Part shown: positions 54,232 to 62,852 of the stretch, piece after piece
How the letters are laid out: the number at the start of each line of letters is the position of its first letter
Numbering within the stretch: the stretch's first letter is position 1
DNA from: Rubrivivax sp.
Lineage (GTDB): Bacteria; Pseudomonadota; Gammaproteobacteria; Burkholderiales; Burkholderiaceae_C
Assembly: GCA_027487905.1 (NCBI GenBank)
Contig: JAIYCR010000020.1
Location: 1-64,000, forward strand
Length of the DNA stretch: 64,000 bases
Reading direction: 5' to 3'
Position numbers and translations under genes: made by a program
The notes under the pieces: generated by a model
Databases searched by the model: none
Told to the model about the DNA's origin: nothing
What the model saw: only the letters and a program-made list of their open reading frames with translations

Positions 54232-55020
54232 TCAGGGCTGGCGCACGTCCCCGATCGGGTCACGCCCGAAGTCCTCGCGCTGCAGCCAGGCCAGCACCTT
54301 GGCGGCGGCGGCGTCGATGCTGTCCAGGGCGCCGCTGGTCTTCATCTGCTCGAAGCGGCTGCAATGGGCGAAGCGCTCGGCATTCCCGCTGCGCAGCTGG
54401 ACCTGCATGTCCGTGTCGATCACCCCCGGCGCGAGCGAGACGATGCGAGCGCCCCCCTCGACCTCGCCTTCCTCGAGCGCGACGGCCCGGCTCAGGTGAT
54501 CGACACCGGCCTTGGCCGCGCAGTAGCTGGCCGTGCCGGCCAGCGCGAAGCGGCCCAGCCCCGACGACACGTTCAGCACCCGGCGCGGGCCGCGCGCACC
54601 CTGGGTGGCTCCCAGGAAGGCGGCGGTGAGCAGCAGCGGCGCTTCGAGCGACGCCCGGGTGGCCCGGGAGAGGTCGGCCAGGTCGGCGTCGCGCAGCGGG
54701 CCGGGCTCGGCCAGCAGCGCGGCGTTGTTGATGAGGTTCAGCGCCGCGTCCTGCAGCGCCTCGCGCTGCGCCGAGAGGTGCGCCGAGAGGTGCGAGCGCA
54801 GACGCTCGGCCACCGCCAGCGGCTCGCTGAGGTCCACTGACCACTGCTCGATGGCCAGACCCCGGGCCTGGGCGCGGGCCTGCAGCTCGGGGTTGGGCGT
54901 GCGCTGAAGCGTCAGCAGCTGGTGCCCGGCGTCGATGAGCCCCCGGGCGATGCCCAGGCCCATGCCGCGCGAGGCGCCGGTGAGCACGGTGAAGGGGGAG
55001 GAGGCGGGGGGCGTCGGCAT
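54232..55020 (-). CDS. Short-chain dehydrogenase/reductase
   Basis: An NAD(P)-dependent SDR of 262 residues. The cofactor loop is TGASRGMGLGIA, the NNA motif is LINNAALL, and the catalytic Ser-Tyr-Lys are in NVSSGLGRF and SYCAAKAG. The length and the acidic C-terminus fit the sepiapterin/benzil reductase-like subgroup. It is convergent with the ABC exporter ATPase and divergent from the small gene at 55225. The substrate is unknown. Confidence 0.88.
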   Translation of the reverse strand: MPTPPASSPFTVLTGASRGMGLGIARGLIDAGHQLLTLQRTPNPELQARAQARGLAIEQWSVDLSEPLAVAERLRSHLSAHLSAQREALQDAALNLINNAALLAEPGPLRDADLADLSRATRASLEAPLLLTAAFLGATQGARGPRRVLNVSSGLGRFALAGTASYCAAKAGVDHLSRAVALEEGEVEGGARIVSLAPGVIDTDMQVQLRSGNAERFAHCSRFEQMKTSGALDSIDAAAAKVLAWLQREDFGRDPIGDVRQP

Positions 55021-55224
55021 GGGCAGGGGCTCCGGTGAATAGTGGCCGCGGGGGTCGTTCCGAGGGCGATGGCCGAGGGTGAAAACGCACTCATCCGCCG
55101 GGGGGATGGGCCCCGGCGTCAGCGGCCCTAGGGTATCGCCACGGCACCGCACCCAGCGGGCCGCGGCCACCGTGCAAGCCCCCGGGCTGGCGCCTTCGTC
55201 ACCCCACCCATCAGGAGCAAGACC

Positions 55225-55632
55225 ATGTCCCAGGACAAGACCCGCGGTTCGGACAAGCTGATGCAGGCCTGGAAGGCCCGCGCCCTGAGCGACGCCGCCG
55301 TCAAGGACATCGCCGACGCGCTGGACCAGAGCGGTGCCATCGTCGAGGGTGCCCTCGTCAGCGGCGGCGGCGCCGCGGCCACCGGCCTGCGCGTGCAGCT
55401 GCGCTACGAGGGCGAGGACACGCCGCGCTGCGGCAACGACATCCTCTTCTGGCTGCAGTGGCACCGGCGCTTCGGTGGCCAGCCCCGACCGCCCAAGGTC
55501 ATCATCCGCGGCACGCCCTTCCCGGATCTGGTCCGCATGGAACTCGAGTTCGGACGCTTCGAGCCGCTGGCCGATCAGCCCGGCCTGGCCGCGGCGGACC
55601 TGGTGCGCGACGGCGGAGCCATCCGTGGCTGA
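55225..55632 (+). CDS. Unknown small protein paired with radical SAM enzyme
   Basis: A 135-residue protein I do not recognise. It begins MSQDKTRGSDKLMQAWKAR, has a predicted helix (about 10-37) followed by strands (IVEGALVSGG, GLRVQLRYEG), then GNDILFWLQWHRRFGGQPRP and KVIIRGTPFPDLVRMELEFG. There is one cysteine (Cys69) and no signal peptide. AGGAGCAAGACC before the ATG is a good ribosome-binding site. The radical SAM gene begins 10 bases after its stop, so the two are co-translated. It might be a substrate, a partner domain or an independent enzyme. The length and folded look argue against a simple leader-plus-core peptide. Confidence 0.82.
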   Translation: MSQDKTRGSDKLMQAWKARALSDAAVKDIADALDQSGAIVEGALVSGGGAAATGLRVQLRYEGEDTPRCGNDILFWLQWHRRFGGQPRPPKVIIRGTPFPDLVRMELEFGRFEPLADQPGLAAADLVRDGGAIRG

Positions 55633-55642
55633 GAGGGCTGAG

Positions 55643-56884
55643 ATGGCTGACGCGGCTTCCACGGCCCCCGCCGCCCGACCGGCGCCCGCCACGCCCACGG
55701 GGCTGGTGCCGGTGCTGCAGGTGCACCCCTTGACCCGGTGCAACCTCGCCTGCGCCCACTGCTACACCGACTCCGGCCCGCAGGCGAGCCTGGCCTTGTC
55801 GCCCCGGCGCCTGGCGGGCTGCTTGGAGGACGCCCACGCACTGGGCTACCGGCAGCTGGCGGTGTCGGGCGGCGAGCCGCTGCTGTGGCCAGGCCTCGGC
55901 GGCTTGCTGGCCCAGGCCCGCGCGCTGGGCTGGCACACCACCCTCACCACCAACGGCTTGCTGCTGGACGACCGCCGGTGGCAGGTGCTCGCGCCGCAGG
56001 TCGATCTCGTGGCGGTGTCCATCGACGGCAGCCCCGAGGCCCACGACGCCCTGCGGGGCCGGGCCGGCGCCCACGCGGCCACGGTGGCCCGGCTGTCGGT
56101 GCTGCGCCGCGCGGGCAGTGCGTTCGGCTTCATCAGCACGCTCACCCAGCACAACCTGGACGGGATGGAGTCCGTGGTGCAGCTGGCGGTGGAGCAGGGC
56201 GCGGTCAGCGTGCAGCTGCACCCCTTGGGTCTGCAGGGCCGTGCGGCACGGGACCTGTGCGACGCTCGACCGGACGGCCACGAGCTGATGGCCGCCTGGG
56301 TCGAGGCGCGTCGCCTGACCGCCCTGTACCGGACTCCCGTGCATCTGGATGCGCTGGGCTTCGATCAGCTCGAGCCCTGGCGCGACCGGCTGGTGCCGCG
56401 GCGACCGGTGCGCCTGCTGTCCGCCGTGGCGCCCTTGCTCATCGTGCAGGCCGATGGCCAGGTATTGCCGCTCACCCACGAGATCGCGCCGCCGCTGGCG
56501 CTGGGCAGCCTGCACGACGCACCGCTGGCCGCGCTGGCCTCCACCTGGCTGGACCGTGGCGGCGGTGACCAGCTGGTCCAGGCCTGCGAGATCGCCTGGC
56601 ACGACCTGCGCGCGCGGGGAGCCGGCCGCCACGCTGCCCTGGACGCCACCCCAGGGCTGCACGCCCATGCCGAAGGCGACGGCGGCCTGCCGGTCGACTG
56701 GTTCGAGGAGGTGGCCCGCCACAGCCAGCGCCTGGCCGCGCGCCGGCCACCGAGCACGGGCTGGGGTGCCGATGCCTGGGGCTGGGCGCCGGATCGGCGC
56801 TTGCCCGCCCGGGGCGCCTGGCCGATCGGCCTCAGCTCGGCCGGGCGAGCCCCAGCTTGTCCACCAGGGCTTTCTCCCGGGTGA
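55643..56884 (+). CDS. Radical SAM enzyme with a degenerate SPASM-like tail
   Basis: A 413-residue radical SAM protein. The Fe-S cluster cysteines are CNLACAHC (Cys33, 37, 40), followed by SGGEPL (75-80) and DLVAVSIDGSPEAHD in the barrel. The C-terminal part has the spacing of a SPASM/twitch domain (IVQADGQVLPLTHEIAPPLALGSLHD given in part), but the usual cysteines are absent, so no auxiliary cluster is expected there. ATG 55643 is used; GTG 55625 is in frame with six extra residues. The 3' end overlaps the convergent Bug receptor gene by 53 bases. The gene upstream is its probable partner; the reaction is unknown. Confidence 0.85.
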   Translation: MADAASTAPAARPAPATPTGLVPVLQVHPLTRCNLACAHCYTDSGPQASLALSPRRLAGCLEDAHALGYRQLAVSGGEPLLWPGLGGLLAQARALGWHTTLTTNGLLLDDRRWQVLAPQVDLVAVSIDGSPEAHDALRGRAGAHAATVARLSVLRRAGSAFGFISTLTQHNLDGMESVVQLAVEQGAVSVQLHPLGLQGRAARDLCDARPDGHELMAAWVEARRLTALYRTPVHLDALGFDQLEPWRDRLVPRRPVRLLSAVAPLLIVQADGQVLPLTHEIAPPLALGSLHDAPLAALASTWLDRGGGDQLVQACEIAWHDLRARGAGRHAALDATPGLHAHAEGDGGLPVDWFEEVARHSQRLAARRPPSTGWGADAWGWAPDRRLPARGAWPIGLSSAGRAPACPPGLSPG

Positions 56885-57833
56885 AGGTGTCCTCGGCGAA
56901 GCGGCGGTACTGGGCCGGGTTCATCGGAATGAGCTGCTGGTCGAACTTCGCCAGTGCCTCGACGTGGTTGGGCATTTCCATCGCCTGCCGGAAGGCGTCG
57001 TGGATGCGCTGCACCAGGGCCGGGTCCATGCCGCCGGGGCCGCCCAGCCCGAAAGGCGAAGCCTGCACCAGCGGGATGCCCAGCTCGCGCAGCGTGGGCG
57101 CGTCGGGGAACTTGGGCAGGCGCTGCTCGCCCCAGGTGTTGAGCAGGCGCAGCTTGCCCGAGGCCACATGCGGCGCGAAGCCGGTGGAGTCGGCCGCGGC
57201 CATCAGCTGGCCCCCCAGCAGCGCCTGCATCAGGTCGGCGCTGCCCTTGTAGGGGATGTGGTTCAGCTCGACGCCCAGGCGCTGGGCGATGTCCTCCATC
57301 GTCAGGTGCGGGCTCGTCAGCGCACCGGTGCTGCCGTAGGCCAGCTTGCCGGGGTTGGCCTTCGCATAGGCGACGAAGTCGGCCCAGCTGCGGATGGGGC
57401 CGTCCGACGGCACCACCACGCCGAAGGCATAGCCGGTGATGCCCAGGATGTAGCTGATGTCCTTCAGCGGGTCCCAGGTGATGCGGGTGGTGTAGGGCAG
57501 GCGGAACACCCCCAGGGGGATCTGCGCCAGCACCTGCCCGTCGGGGCGGGCCTGCTGCAGCGCCTGGGCGGGCAGCGTGCCGCCGGCGCCGGGCCGGTTC
57601 TCCACCACCACCGGCTGGCCGATCAGCTTGCTGGCGTTGTCGGCCAGCACCCGCATGGTGATGTCGGTCGGGCCGCCGGCCGGAAAGGCGATCAGCAGGC
57701 GCACCGGCTGGCTGGGCCAGGCGGCGGCCTGGGCCTGGGCGCTGTTCAGGCCCGCGGGCAGCACGCCGGCGAGCGAGGCACCCGCGGCGGTGGCGGCAAG
57801 GCCCTGCAGGGCCTGGCGTCGGGAAAGGGTCAT
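56832..57833 (-). CDS. Bug/TctC family substrate-binding protein
   Basis: A periplasmic binding protein of 333 residues with a Tat-like or Sec signal peptide (SRRQALQGLAATAAGASLAG, cleaved after about 35). Bug markers are WPSQPVRLLIAFPAGGPTD, VVENRPGAGGTL and LAYGSTGALTSPHL. No TctA/TctB genes are adjacent, so it is an orphan receptor, as is common in Burkholderiales. Its ligand is unknown. Confidence 0.93.
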   Translation of the reverse strand: MTLSRRQALQGLAATAAGASLAGVLPAGLNSAQAQAAAWPSQPVRLLIAFPAGGPTDITMRVLADNASKLIGQPVVVENRPGAGGTLPAQALQQARPDGQVLAQIPLGVFRLPYTTRITWDPLKDISYILGITGYAFGVVVPSDGPIRSWADFVAYAKANPGKLAYGSTGALTSPHLTMEDIAQRLGVELNHIPYKGSADLMQALLGGQLMAAADSTGFAPHVASGKLRLLNTWGEQRLPKFPDAPTLRELGIPLVQASPFGLGGPGGMDPALVQRIHDAFRQAMEMPNHVEALAKFDQQLIPMNPAQYRRFAEDTFTREKALVDKLGLARPS

Positions 57834-57909
57834 GGGGCCACTCCTGTGAATCGACCCTGGAGCTTCCGCCGCGCGGCACCGGCCGGCCAGCGGGGCTTCC
57901 CCGGGGTGC

Positions 57910-58860
57910 TCAGGCCGACATCCGCCGTCGGGGCCAGACCCGGGCCGCCCAGGCCGTCGCGTCCCGTCCGTAGAGGATGAGCGCGAGCGCCCCGCCGATC
58001 AGGGGCAGCGCCAGGAACACAGAGCCCGTCAGCCGCTCGCCGCCCAGCCCCACGCCCACGGCCAGCGCCACCACCGGGTTGACGAAGGAGTAGCTGCCGG
58101 CCAGGGCCGCGCTCGTGTTCTGCAGCAGCCAGAGGTAGGCGTTCAGCGTGACAAGCGTGCCCATCACCACAAGGTAGATCCAGGCCACGGCCGACGCGGC
58201 CGAAACCTGCGACAGCGTCACGCTGCGGGCACCCGGCTCCACGGCCAGCGCCACCGCCACGCCGAGCGCGCCGCCGAGCAGCCACTGGGCGGCGGACGCC
58301 ATGGCCGGCGCGGGCAGGTCCAGCCGGCGCGACGCATAGGACCCGAGGCTCCAGCACAGCGGCGCGCCGAAGGCGCACAGCGTGCCCGCCAGAGTGGTGG
58401 AAAAGTCGCCCTCCATTGCCAGGAGGCCCGCGCCCGCGGCCCCCAGCACCAGGCCGAGCCAGCTCGTCACGGGCACGCGTTCGCCGCCCCAGCGGGTCCA
58501 CAGCGCCAGCCACATCGGCATGGTCGTCACCACCGTGGCCATCAGGCCCGAGCCGATGCCCAGGCGCTGGGCGATGACCACCAGCGCCATGGCCGCGAAG
58601 GCCATCAGGGCGCCGATGAGGGCGCTGCCGGCCCACTGCCGCCGCGTCGGCCAGGCGGCGCCCTGCCAGCGGGCGAGCGCCAGCATCACCGCACCGGCCA
58701 GCACGAAGCGCGCGCCGTTCATCAGCACCGGCGGCAGCGTCTGCATGGCCACGCCGAGCGCGTAGTAGGTGGTGCCCCAGACGATGTAGACGGTCAGCAG
58801 CGCCAGCGTCAGCCGGGCTGTCGACGGCGCTGTGCGCGATGGGTTGAAAATGCTCGGCAT
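57910..58860 (-). CDS. EamA/DMT-family membrane exporter
   Basis: A ten-helix drug/metabolite transporter of 316 residues with two EamA repeats (LLTVYIVWGTTYYALGVAM in the first half; SLGSYASRRLDLPAPA and VVMGTLVTLNAYLWLL in the second). Relatives export amino acids or related metabolites. It is divergent from the Lrp-type gene (70 bases between), which probably regulates it in response to its substrate. Confidence 0.9.
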   Translation of the reverse strand: MPSIFNPSRTAPSTARLTLALLTVYIVWGTTYYALGVAMQTLPPVLMNGARFVLAGAVMLALARWQGAAWPTRRQWAGSALIGALMAFAAMALVVIAQRLGIGSGLMATVVTTMPMWLALWTRWGGERVPVTSWLGLVLGAAGAGLLAMEGDFSTTLAGTLCAFGAPLCWSLGSYASRRLDLPAPAMASAAQWLLGGALGVAVALAVEPGARSVTLSQVSAASAVAWIYLVVMGTLVTLNAYLWLLQNTSAALAGSYSFVNPVVALAVGVGLGGERLTGSVFLALPLIGGALALILYGRDATAWAARVWPRRRMSA

Positions 58861-58930
58861 GTGCGGGCTCGGGTCGGAAGTTTTCCGGGCGATCCCGGTT
58901 CAGCCGGATTTTCATCGGAGGCCTTGCGCC

Positions 58931-59413
58931 ATGCAAGCAAATATTCAGCTGGATGCGATCGACGCCGGAATCCTGACGGCCTTGAGCGTTGACAGCCGTC
59001 GTTCTTACGCCGAAGTGGCCGGCGAGGTGGGCCTGTCGACGGCGGCGGTGCACGAGCGGGTGCGCAAGATGATCGAGCGCGGCGTGATCGAGCGCTTCGC
59101 GCTGCGGGTGGACCCGGAGCGGGTGGGTCTGCGCTTCACCGCCTTCGTGGCCATCCGCAACGACGGTGGCGCGCACTGCCGCGACATCGCCCCCCGCCTG
59201 CGCGAATTGCCCGAGGTGCTCGAGCTGCACAGCGTGGCCGGCGAACACGACTTCCTGGCCAAGGTGCGCACGACGCACGCCCGGGCCCTGGAAGACGTGC
59301 TCTACCAGATCAAGGCCATTCCGGGCGTGGCCCGCACCACCAGCACGGTGGTGCTCAACACCGAGTTCGAAGAACGGCCGCTGCGGCTGCCAGCCTTCGA
59401 CCGGGTGGGTTGA
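58931..59413 (+). CDS. Lrp/AsnC family transcriptional regulator
   Basis: A 160-residue regulator with an N-terminal HTH (LDAIDAGILTALSVDSRRSY and LSTAAVHERVRKMIERGVI, given in part) and a C-terminal RAM/ACT-like ligand domain (HSVAGEHDFLAKVRTTH). It is divergent from the EamA exporter, the usual arrangement for amino-acid-responsive exporters. The 3' end overlaps the convergent cobC-like gene by 59 bases. Confidence 0.92.
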   Translation: MQANIQLDAIDAGILTALSVDSRRSYAEVAGEVGLSTAAVHERVRKMIERGVIERFALRVDPERVGLRFTAFVAIRNDGGAHCRDIAPRLRELPEVLELHSVAGEHDFLAKVRTTHARALEDVLYQIKAIPGVARTTSTVVLNTEFEERPLRLPAFDRVG

Positions 59414-59996
59414 GCGTCTCCACCCAGTGGCCTGCGCAGGCGAGCGGCGCGGGCCACTGCGTCGCCGTCGGCAGCGCGCAGCCGTGCTCGGCCTGCCACC
59501 GCCGCATGGTGATCCAGCCGGCGTGGCCCACCACCAGGCGCGCGTCGCCGCTCTGCCAGGCAGCCACCCGGCTGGCCAGCTGAACCAGGGTCTCGCCCCC
59601 GCCCGGCGCGTGCGCGGCGAAGTCGCGGCACCAGGCGTCCACGGCGTCTGCGCCGATGGCGCTCCACGGCTTCCCGTCCCAGTCGCCGAAGTCGGCCTCG
59701 AGCAGCGCCGGGTCGAGGCGGTGCTCGAAGCCCCAGCGCCGCAGCCACCGCCCCACGTCGGCGCAGCGCCGCAAGGGCGAGGTCAGCACGATCCGTGGCA
59801 AGGCGGCCCGGCGCGCGAGCCGGCGGATGCGGTGGGCCAGTCGGCGCGAGCGGCGCGGGTCCACCGGCAGGTCGGTGCGGCCGATGCAGCGGCCGCCCGC
59901 GCCTTGCGCCATCGGATGTCGGAAGAAGACGACGGCCGCTTCCGGTCCGACGGCAGCACCAGCATCAGCACCAGCGGCAGCAGGACGGGCCCTCAT
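59355..59996 (-). CDS. cobC: Alpha-ribazole phosphatase-like histidine phosphatase
   Basis: A phosphoglycerate-mutase-fold phosphatase of 213 residues. The phospho-His is His27 in VVFFRHPMAQ, with Pro where most family members have Gly (RHG). SPLRRC and the second histidine in VVGHAGW complete the site. In cobalamin assembly it would remove the 5'-phosphate of alpha-ribazole phosphate or adenosylcobalamin phosphate. The start ATG overlaps the cobS stop by four bases. An Ala/Gly-rich N-terminus (about 1-20) precedes the fold. Confidence 0.82.
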   Translation of the reverse strand: MRARPAAAGADAGAAVGPEAAVVFFRHPMAQGAGGRCIGRTDLPVDPRRSRRLAHRIRRLARRAALPRIVLTSPLRRCADVGRWLRRWGFEHRLDPALLEADFGDWDGKPWSAIGADAVDAWCRDFAAHAPGGGETLVQLASRVAAWQSGDARLVVGHAGWITMRRWQAEHGCALPTATQWPAPLACAGHWVETLNPPGRRLAAAAAVLRTRC

Positions 59997-60811
59997 GCCG
60001 GACCCACCAGCACCGCGGCCAGCGCCAGCCAGATCGCCGCCTCGGCCAGCTGCTCGCTGGCCCCCAGCGTGTCGCCGGTGTAGCCGCCCAGCCGGCGGGC
60101 CAGCCAGCGTCGCAGGCCCAGCGCGACGCCGGCGGTGGACAGCAGCGCGGCGAGCACCCCCCAGGCGCCCAGGCCCTGCGGCAGCAGCGTCGCGCCGATG
60201 GACAGCGCGGCCACCCAGGTGCCGGCCAGGCCCAGCTGGCTCCAGGCCACCCGGGTGGCCAGCGGCTTGGCCTTGGCATGCTCGACATCGCCGCCATAGG
60301 GCAGGGCGGCCATCAGGGCGATGGGGGCCAGCCGCGCCATCGCATGGCCGAGCGTGCAGGCCACCGCGCCGAGCACCGGGCTGCTGGCCGCCAGCGAAGC
60401 AAGGCCCATCACCCGCAGGGCGGTCACCAGCACCAGCGCCACCGCCCCATAGCTGCCGATGCGCGAGTCCTTCATGATCTCCAGCGCCCGCTCGCGGCCC
60501 ACCGCGCCGCCCAGGGCGTCGAAGCTGTCGGCCAGCCCGTCCTCGTGGAAGGCGCCGGTGACGAGCGCGGTCGCGGCCACCGCCAGCAGCGCCGCCACGG
60601 TGGGCGACCAGAACTGCGCCGCGACCCACAGCACGGCGCCGCCGATCGCGCCCACGGCGGCGCCCACCAGCGGGAAATGGCGCACGCAGTCGTTCAGCCA
60701 TCGCTCGTCCCAGTGGCTGAAGGCAGGCACCGGGATTCGCGTGAGGAACTGCAGCGCCACGCCCACCAGGCGCAGCTCGGCGTGCAGTCGCCCCCGCACC
60801 GGTTCAGACAT
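59993..60811 (-). CDS. cobS: Adenosylcobinamide-GDP ribazoletransferase (cobalamin synthase)
   Basis: A polytopic membrane enzyme of 272 residues that joins adenosylcobinamide-GDP with alpha-ribazole (phosphate) to form cobalamin. Family signatures are FLTRIPVPAFSHW near residue 22 and FHEDGLADSFDALGG (about 89-103), with about six helices. ATG 60811 overlaps the cobT 3' end by 8 bases, and its stop overlaps cobC. Confidence 0.95.
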   Translation of the reverse strand: MSEPVRGRLHAELRLVGVALQFLTRIPVPAFSHWDERWLNDCVRHFPLVGAAVGAIGGAVLWVAAQFWSPTVAALLAVAATALVTGAFHEDGLADSFDALGGAVGRERALEIMKDSRIGSYGAVALVLVTALRVMGLASLAASSPVLGAVACTLGHAMARLAPIALMAALPYGGDVEHAKAKPLATRVAWSQLGLAGTWVAALSIGATLLPQGLGAWGVLAALLSTAGVALGLRRWLARRLGGYTGDTLGASEQLAEAAIWLALAAVLVGPA

Positions 60812-61970
60812 CGACGCCGTCCCGGCCCGGCTCGGACGGACCGGGCGCGGCGCTGCGGTCGCTGACGCCGGCCGATTCGAAGCTCGCCATCTCGTCAAGC
60901 AGCCGACAGGCCGAATCGATGAGCGGCCAGGCCAGCGCCGCGCCCGATCCTTCGCCCAGCCGCAGGTCCAGGTCCAGCAGGGGCCGCACGCCCAGGTGCC
61001 GCAGCCACAGCGCATGGCCGCTCTCGGCCGACGCATGCGCGAAGACGCAGCGCTCCAGCAGGCCCGGCGCCATCGCAGCCGCCACGGCCACCGCGGCGGT
61101 GGTGATGAAGCCATCCACCACCACCAGGCGATCCTCGGCCGCCGCCTGCAGCGCGGCGCCGGCCAGCGTGGCGATCTCGAAGCCGCCCAGCGCCGCCAGC
61201 GCCGCCTCGGCCGACGAGGCCTGCCCGTGCAGCGCCAGGGCCTCGCCCAGCACCTCCAGCTTGCGTGCCAGCCCGGCATCGTCCAGCCCCGTGCCCCGGC
61301 CCACGCAACGCTCGAGCGGCTCGCCGGTGAGCCGCGCCATCAGCAGGCTGGCCGACGAGGTGTTGCCGATGCCCATCTCGCCCAGCAGCAGCACCTTGCC
61401 CGGCAGGGCCCGCACGAGCGCTGCGCCGTTGTCCAGTGCTTGAGCGGCCACGGCCGCCGTCATCGCCGGTGATCGGCTGGCGTCGGCCGTGCCGCTGCCC
61501 AGCCAGGCGGTCGCGCGGCCCACCCGCGCGGGCTGGCCGCTGGCCGCGGGCTCGGCGATCGCGAAACGGGTGACCGGCGCAGGGCCTGCGATGCCGCAGT
61601 CCACCACGGTGAGCGCCAGGCCGTGCTGGCGCGCCAGCACCGACACCGCGGCGCCGCCAGCCACCATGTTGGCCAGCATCTGCCGTGTGACTTCGGCGGG
61701 GTAGGCCGACACGCCGCGTGCGGCCAGCCCGTGGTCGGCGGCGCACACCAGCAGCTGCGGGTCGTGCAGGCGCGGCGTGTCGCTGCGCAGCACCACGGCG
61801 AGCTGCACCGCCAGCGCCTCCAGGCGGCCGAGCGAACCGGTGGGCTTGGTCTTGCGGTCCAGCCGGGCCTGCACGCGCAGCCGGCGCTGCGCGTGCTCCT
61901 CGGTGGCGAGCGAGGGGAGGAAGCCGCGCCGGGGCGCGAGCGGGTCCGGGGTGGGCGTTGAAGGGTTCAT
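60804..61970 (-). CDS. cobT: Nicotinate-nucleotide-dimethylbenzimidazole phosphoribosyltransferase
   Basis: CobT activates dimethylbenzimidazole to alpha-ribazole 5'-phosphate for the lower loop of B12. The 388-residue protein has LDRKTKPTGSLGRLE, VCAADHGLAARGVSAYP, LGEMGIGNTSSASL and the catalytic Glu in HASAESGHALWLRHL. It is 33 bases from the btuD-like gene and overlaps cobS by 8 bases. The C-terminus has about 25 extra Ser/Pro-rich residues. Confidence 0.96.
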   Translation of the reverse strand: MNPSTPTPDPLAPRRGFLPSLATEEHAQRRLRVQARLDRKTKPTGSLGRLEALAVQLAVVLRSDTPRLHDPQLLVCAADHGLAARGVSAYPAEVTRQMLANMVAGGAAVSVLARQHGLALTVVDCGIAGPAPVTRFAIAEPAASGQPARVGRATAWLGSGTADASRSPAMTAAVAAQALDNGAALVRALPGKVLLLGEMGIGNTSSASLLMARLTGEPLERCVGRGTGLDDAGLARKLEVLGEALALHGQASSAEAALAALGGFEIATLAGAALQAAAEDRLVVVDGFITTAAVAVAAAMAPGLLERCVFAHASAESGHALWLRHLGVRPLLDLDLRLGEGSGAALAWPLIDSACRLLDEMASFESAGVSDRSAAPGPSEPGRDGVDV

Positions 61971-62003
61971 CGCGGGTGGTGTGAAGGGGAAGGGGGATGG
62001 CGG

Positions 62004-62852
62004 TCAGGACGATGGCCGAAGCGGATCGTCCAGTGCCAGGTCGACCCGGGGCGCGCCATCCGCGGTGGCGGCGATGCGGACCGCGCCGCCGAACACCGCT
62101 TCGACGGCACGGTGCTGCCGCGCTTGGCTGGCGGGGCCGGCCGCGACCACCCGACCGCTGTCCATCACCCAGAGGTGGTCGGCCTGCAGCGCGATCGGCA
62201 GGTCGTGCAGCACGGTGAGCACCTGCCGCGGTGGGGTTCCGTCCGCGGCCGGCCCGGCACTGAAGCGGCGCAGCAGCCGCGCCAGCGCGATCTGATGCGG
62301 CGGGTCGAGGTGGGTGGTGGGCTCGTCCAGCATCAGCACCGGGGCGCCGGTGGCCAGCGCCCGCGCGAGCAGCACCCGTTGCCGCTCGCCACCGGACAGC
62401 GACAGCAGCCGCCGATGCTCCCAGGCGAGGCTGTCCGTGGCCTGCAGCGCCGCATCCACCGCGGCGTGGTCCACAGCCTGCGGCGTGCCGCCCAGGCCCA
62501 GGTGGGCGATACGGCCCAGCGCCACCGTCTCGCGCACCGTCAGCTCGCCCGTGGGCTCGCCGCCCTGGGGCAACCAGGCCCGTTCGCGGGCCTGCTGCGC
62601 CGAGGTCCAGTGGTGGAGCGGTCGCCCACGCAGCCAGACCTCTCCGGCACTGGGTTCGAGCAGCCCCGCCAGCGCGCGCAGCAGGGTGGACTTGCCCGCG
62701 CCATTGGGGCCGACGATGGCCGTCCAGCCGTGTTCCAGCGTCACGTCCACCCGCTGAAGCACCTCCCGTCCGCCCCGCCGCACCGACAGCCCGCGCGCGC
62801 AGAGGCCCGTCGTGGGTGGCGCGTCGCCACGGGGCGCCGCCTGCGGGTTCAC
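62004..62852 (-). CDS. btuD: Cobalamin ABC importer ATPase (BtuD-like)
   Basis: An ATPase of 282 residues of the FecE/BtuD type. Walker A is GPNGAGKST, the signature LSGGERQR, Walker B VLMLDEPTTHLD, and the switch His is in VLHDLPIAL. The start is GTG 62852 within the permease stop (GTGA), a coupling seen repeatedly in this window. The B12 assignment comes from the cobS/cobT neighbours; a siderophore role is possible in principle. Confidence 0.88.
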   Translation of the reverse strand: MNPQAAPRGDAPPTTGLCARGLSVRRGGREVLQRVDVTLEHGWTAIVGPNGAGKSTLLRALAGLLEPSAGEVWLRGRPLHHWTSAQQARERAWLPQGGEPTGELTVRETVALGRIAHLGLGGTPQAVDHAAVDAALQATDSLAWEHRRLLSLSGGERQRVLLARALATGAPVLMLDEPTTHLDPPHQIALARLLRRFSAGPAADGTPPRQVLTVLHDLPIALQADHLWVMDSGRVVAAGPASQARQHRAVEAVFGGAVRIAATADGAPRVDLALDDPLRPSS

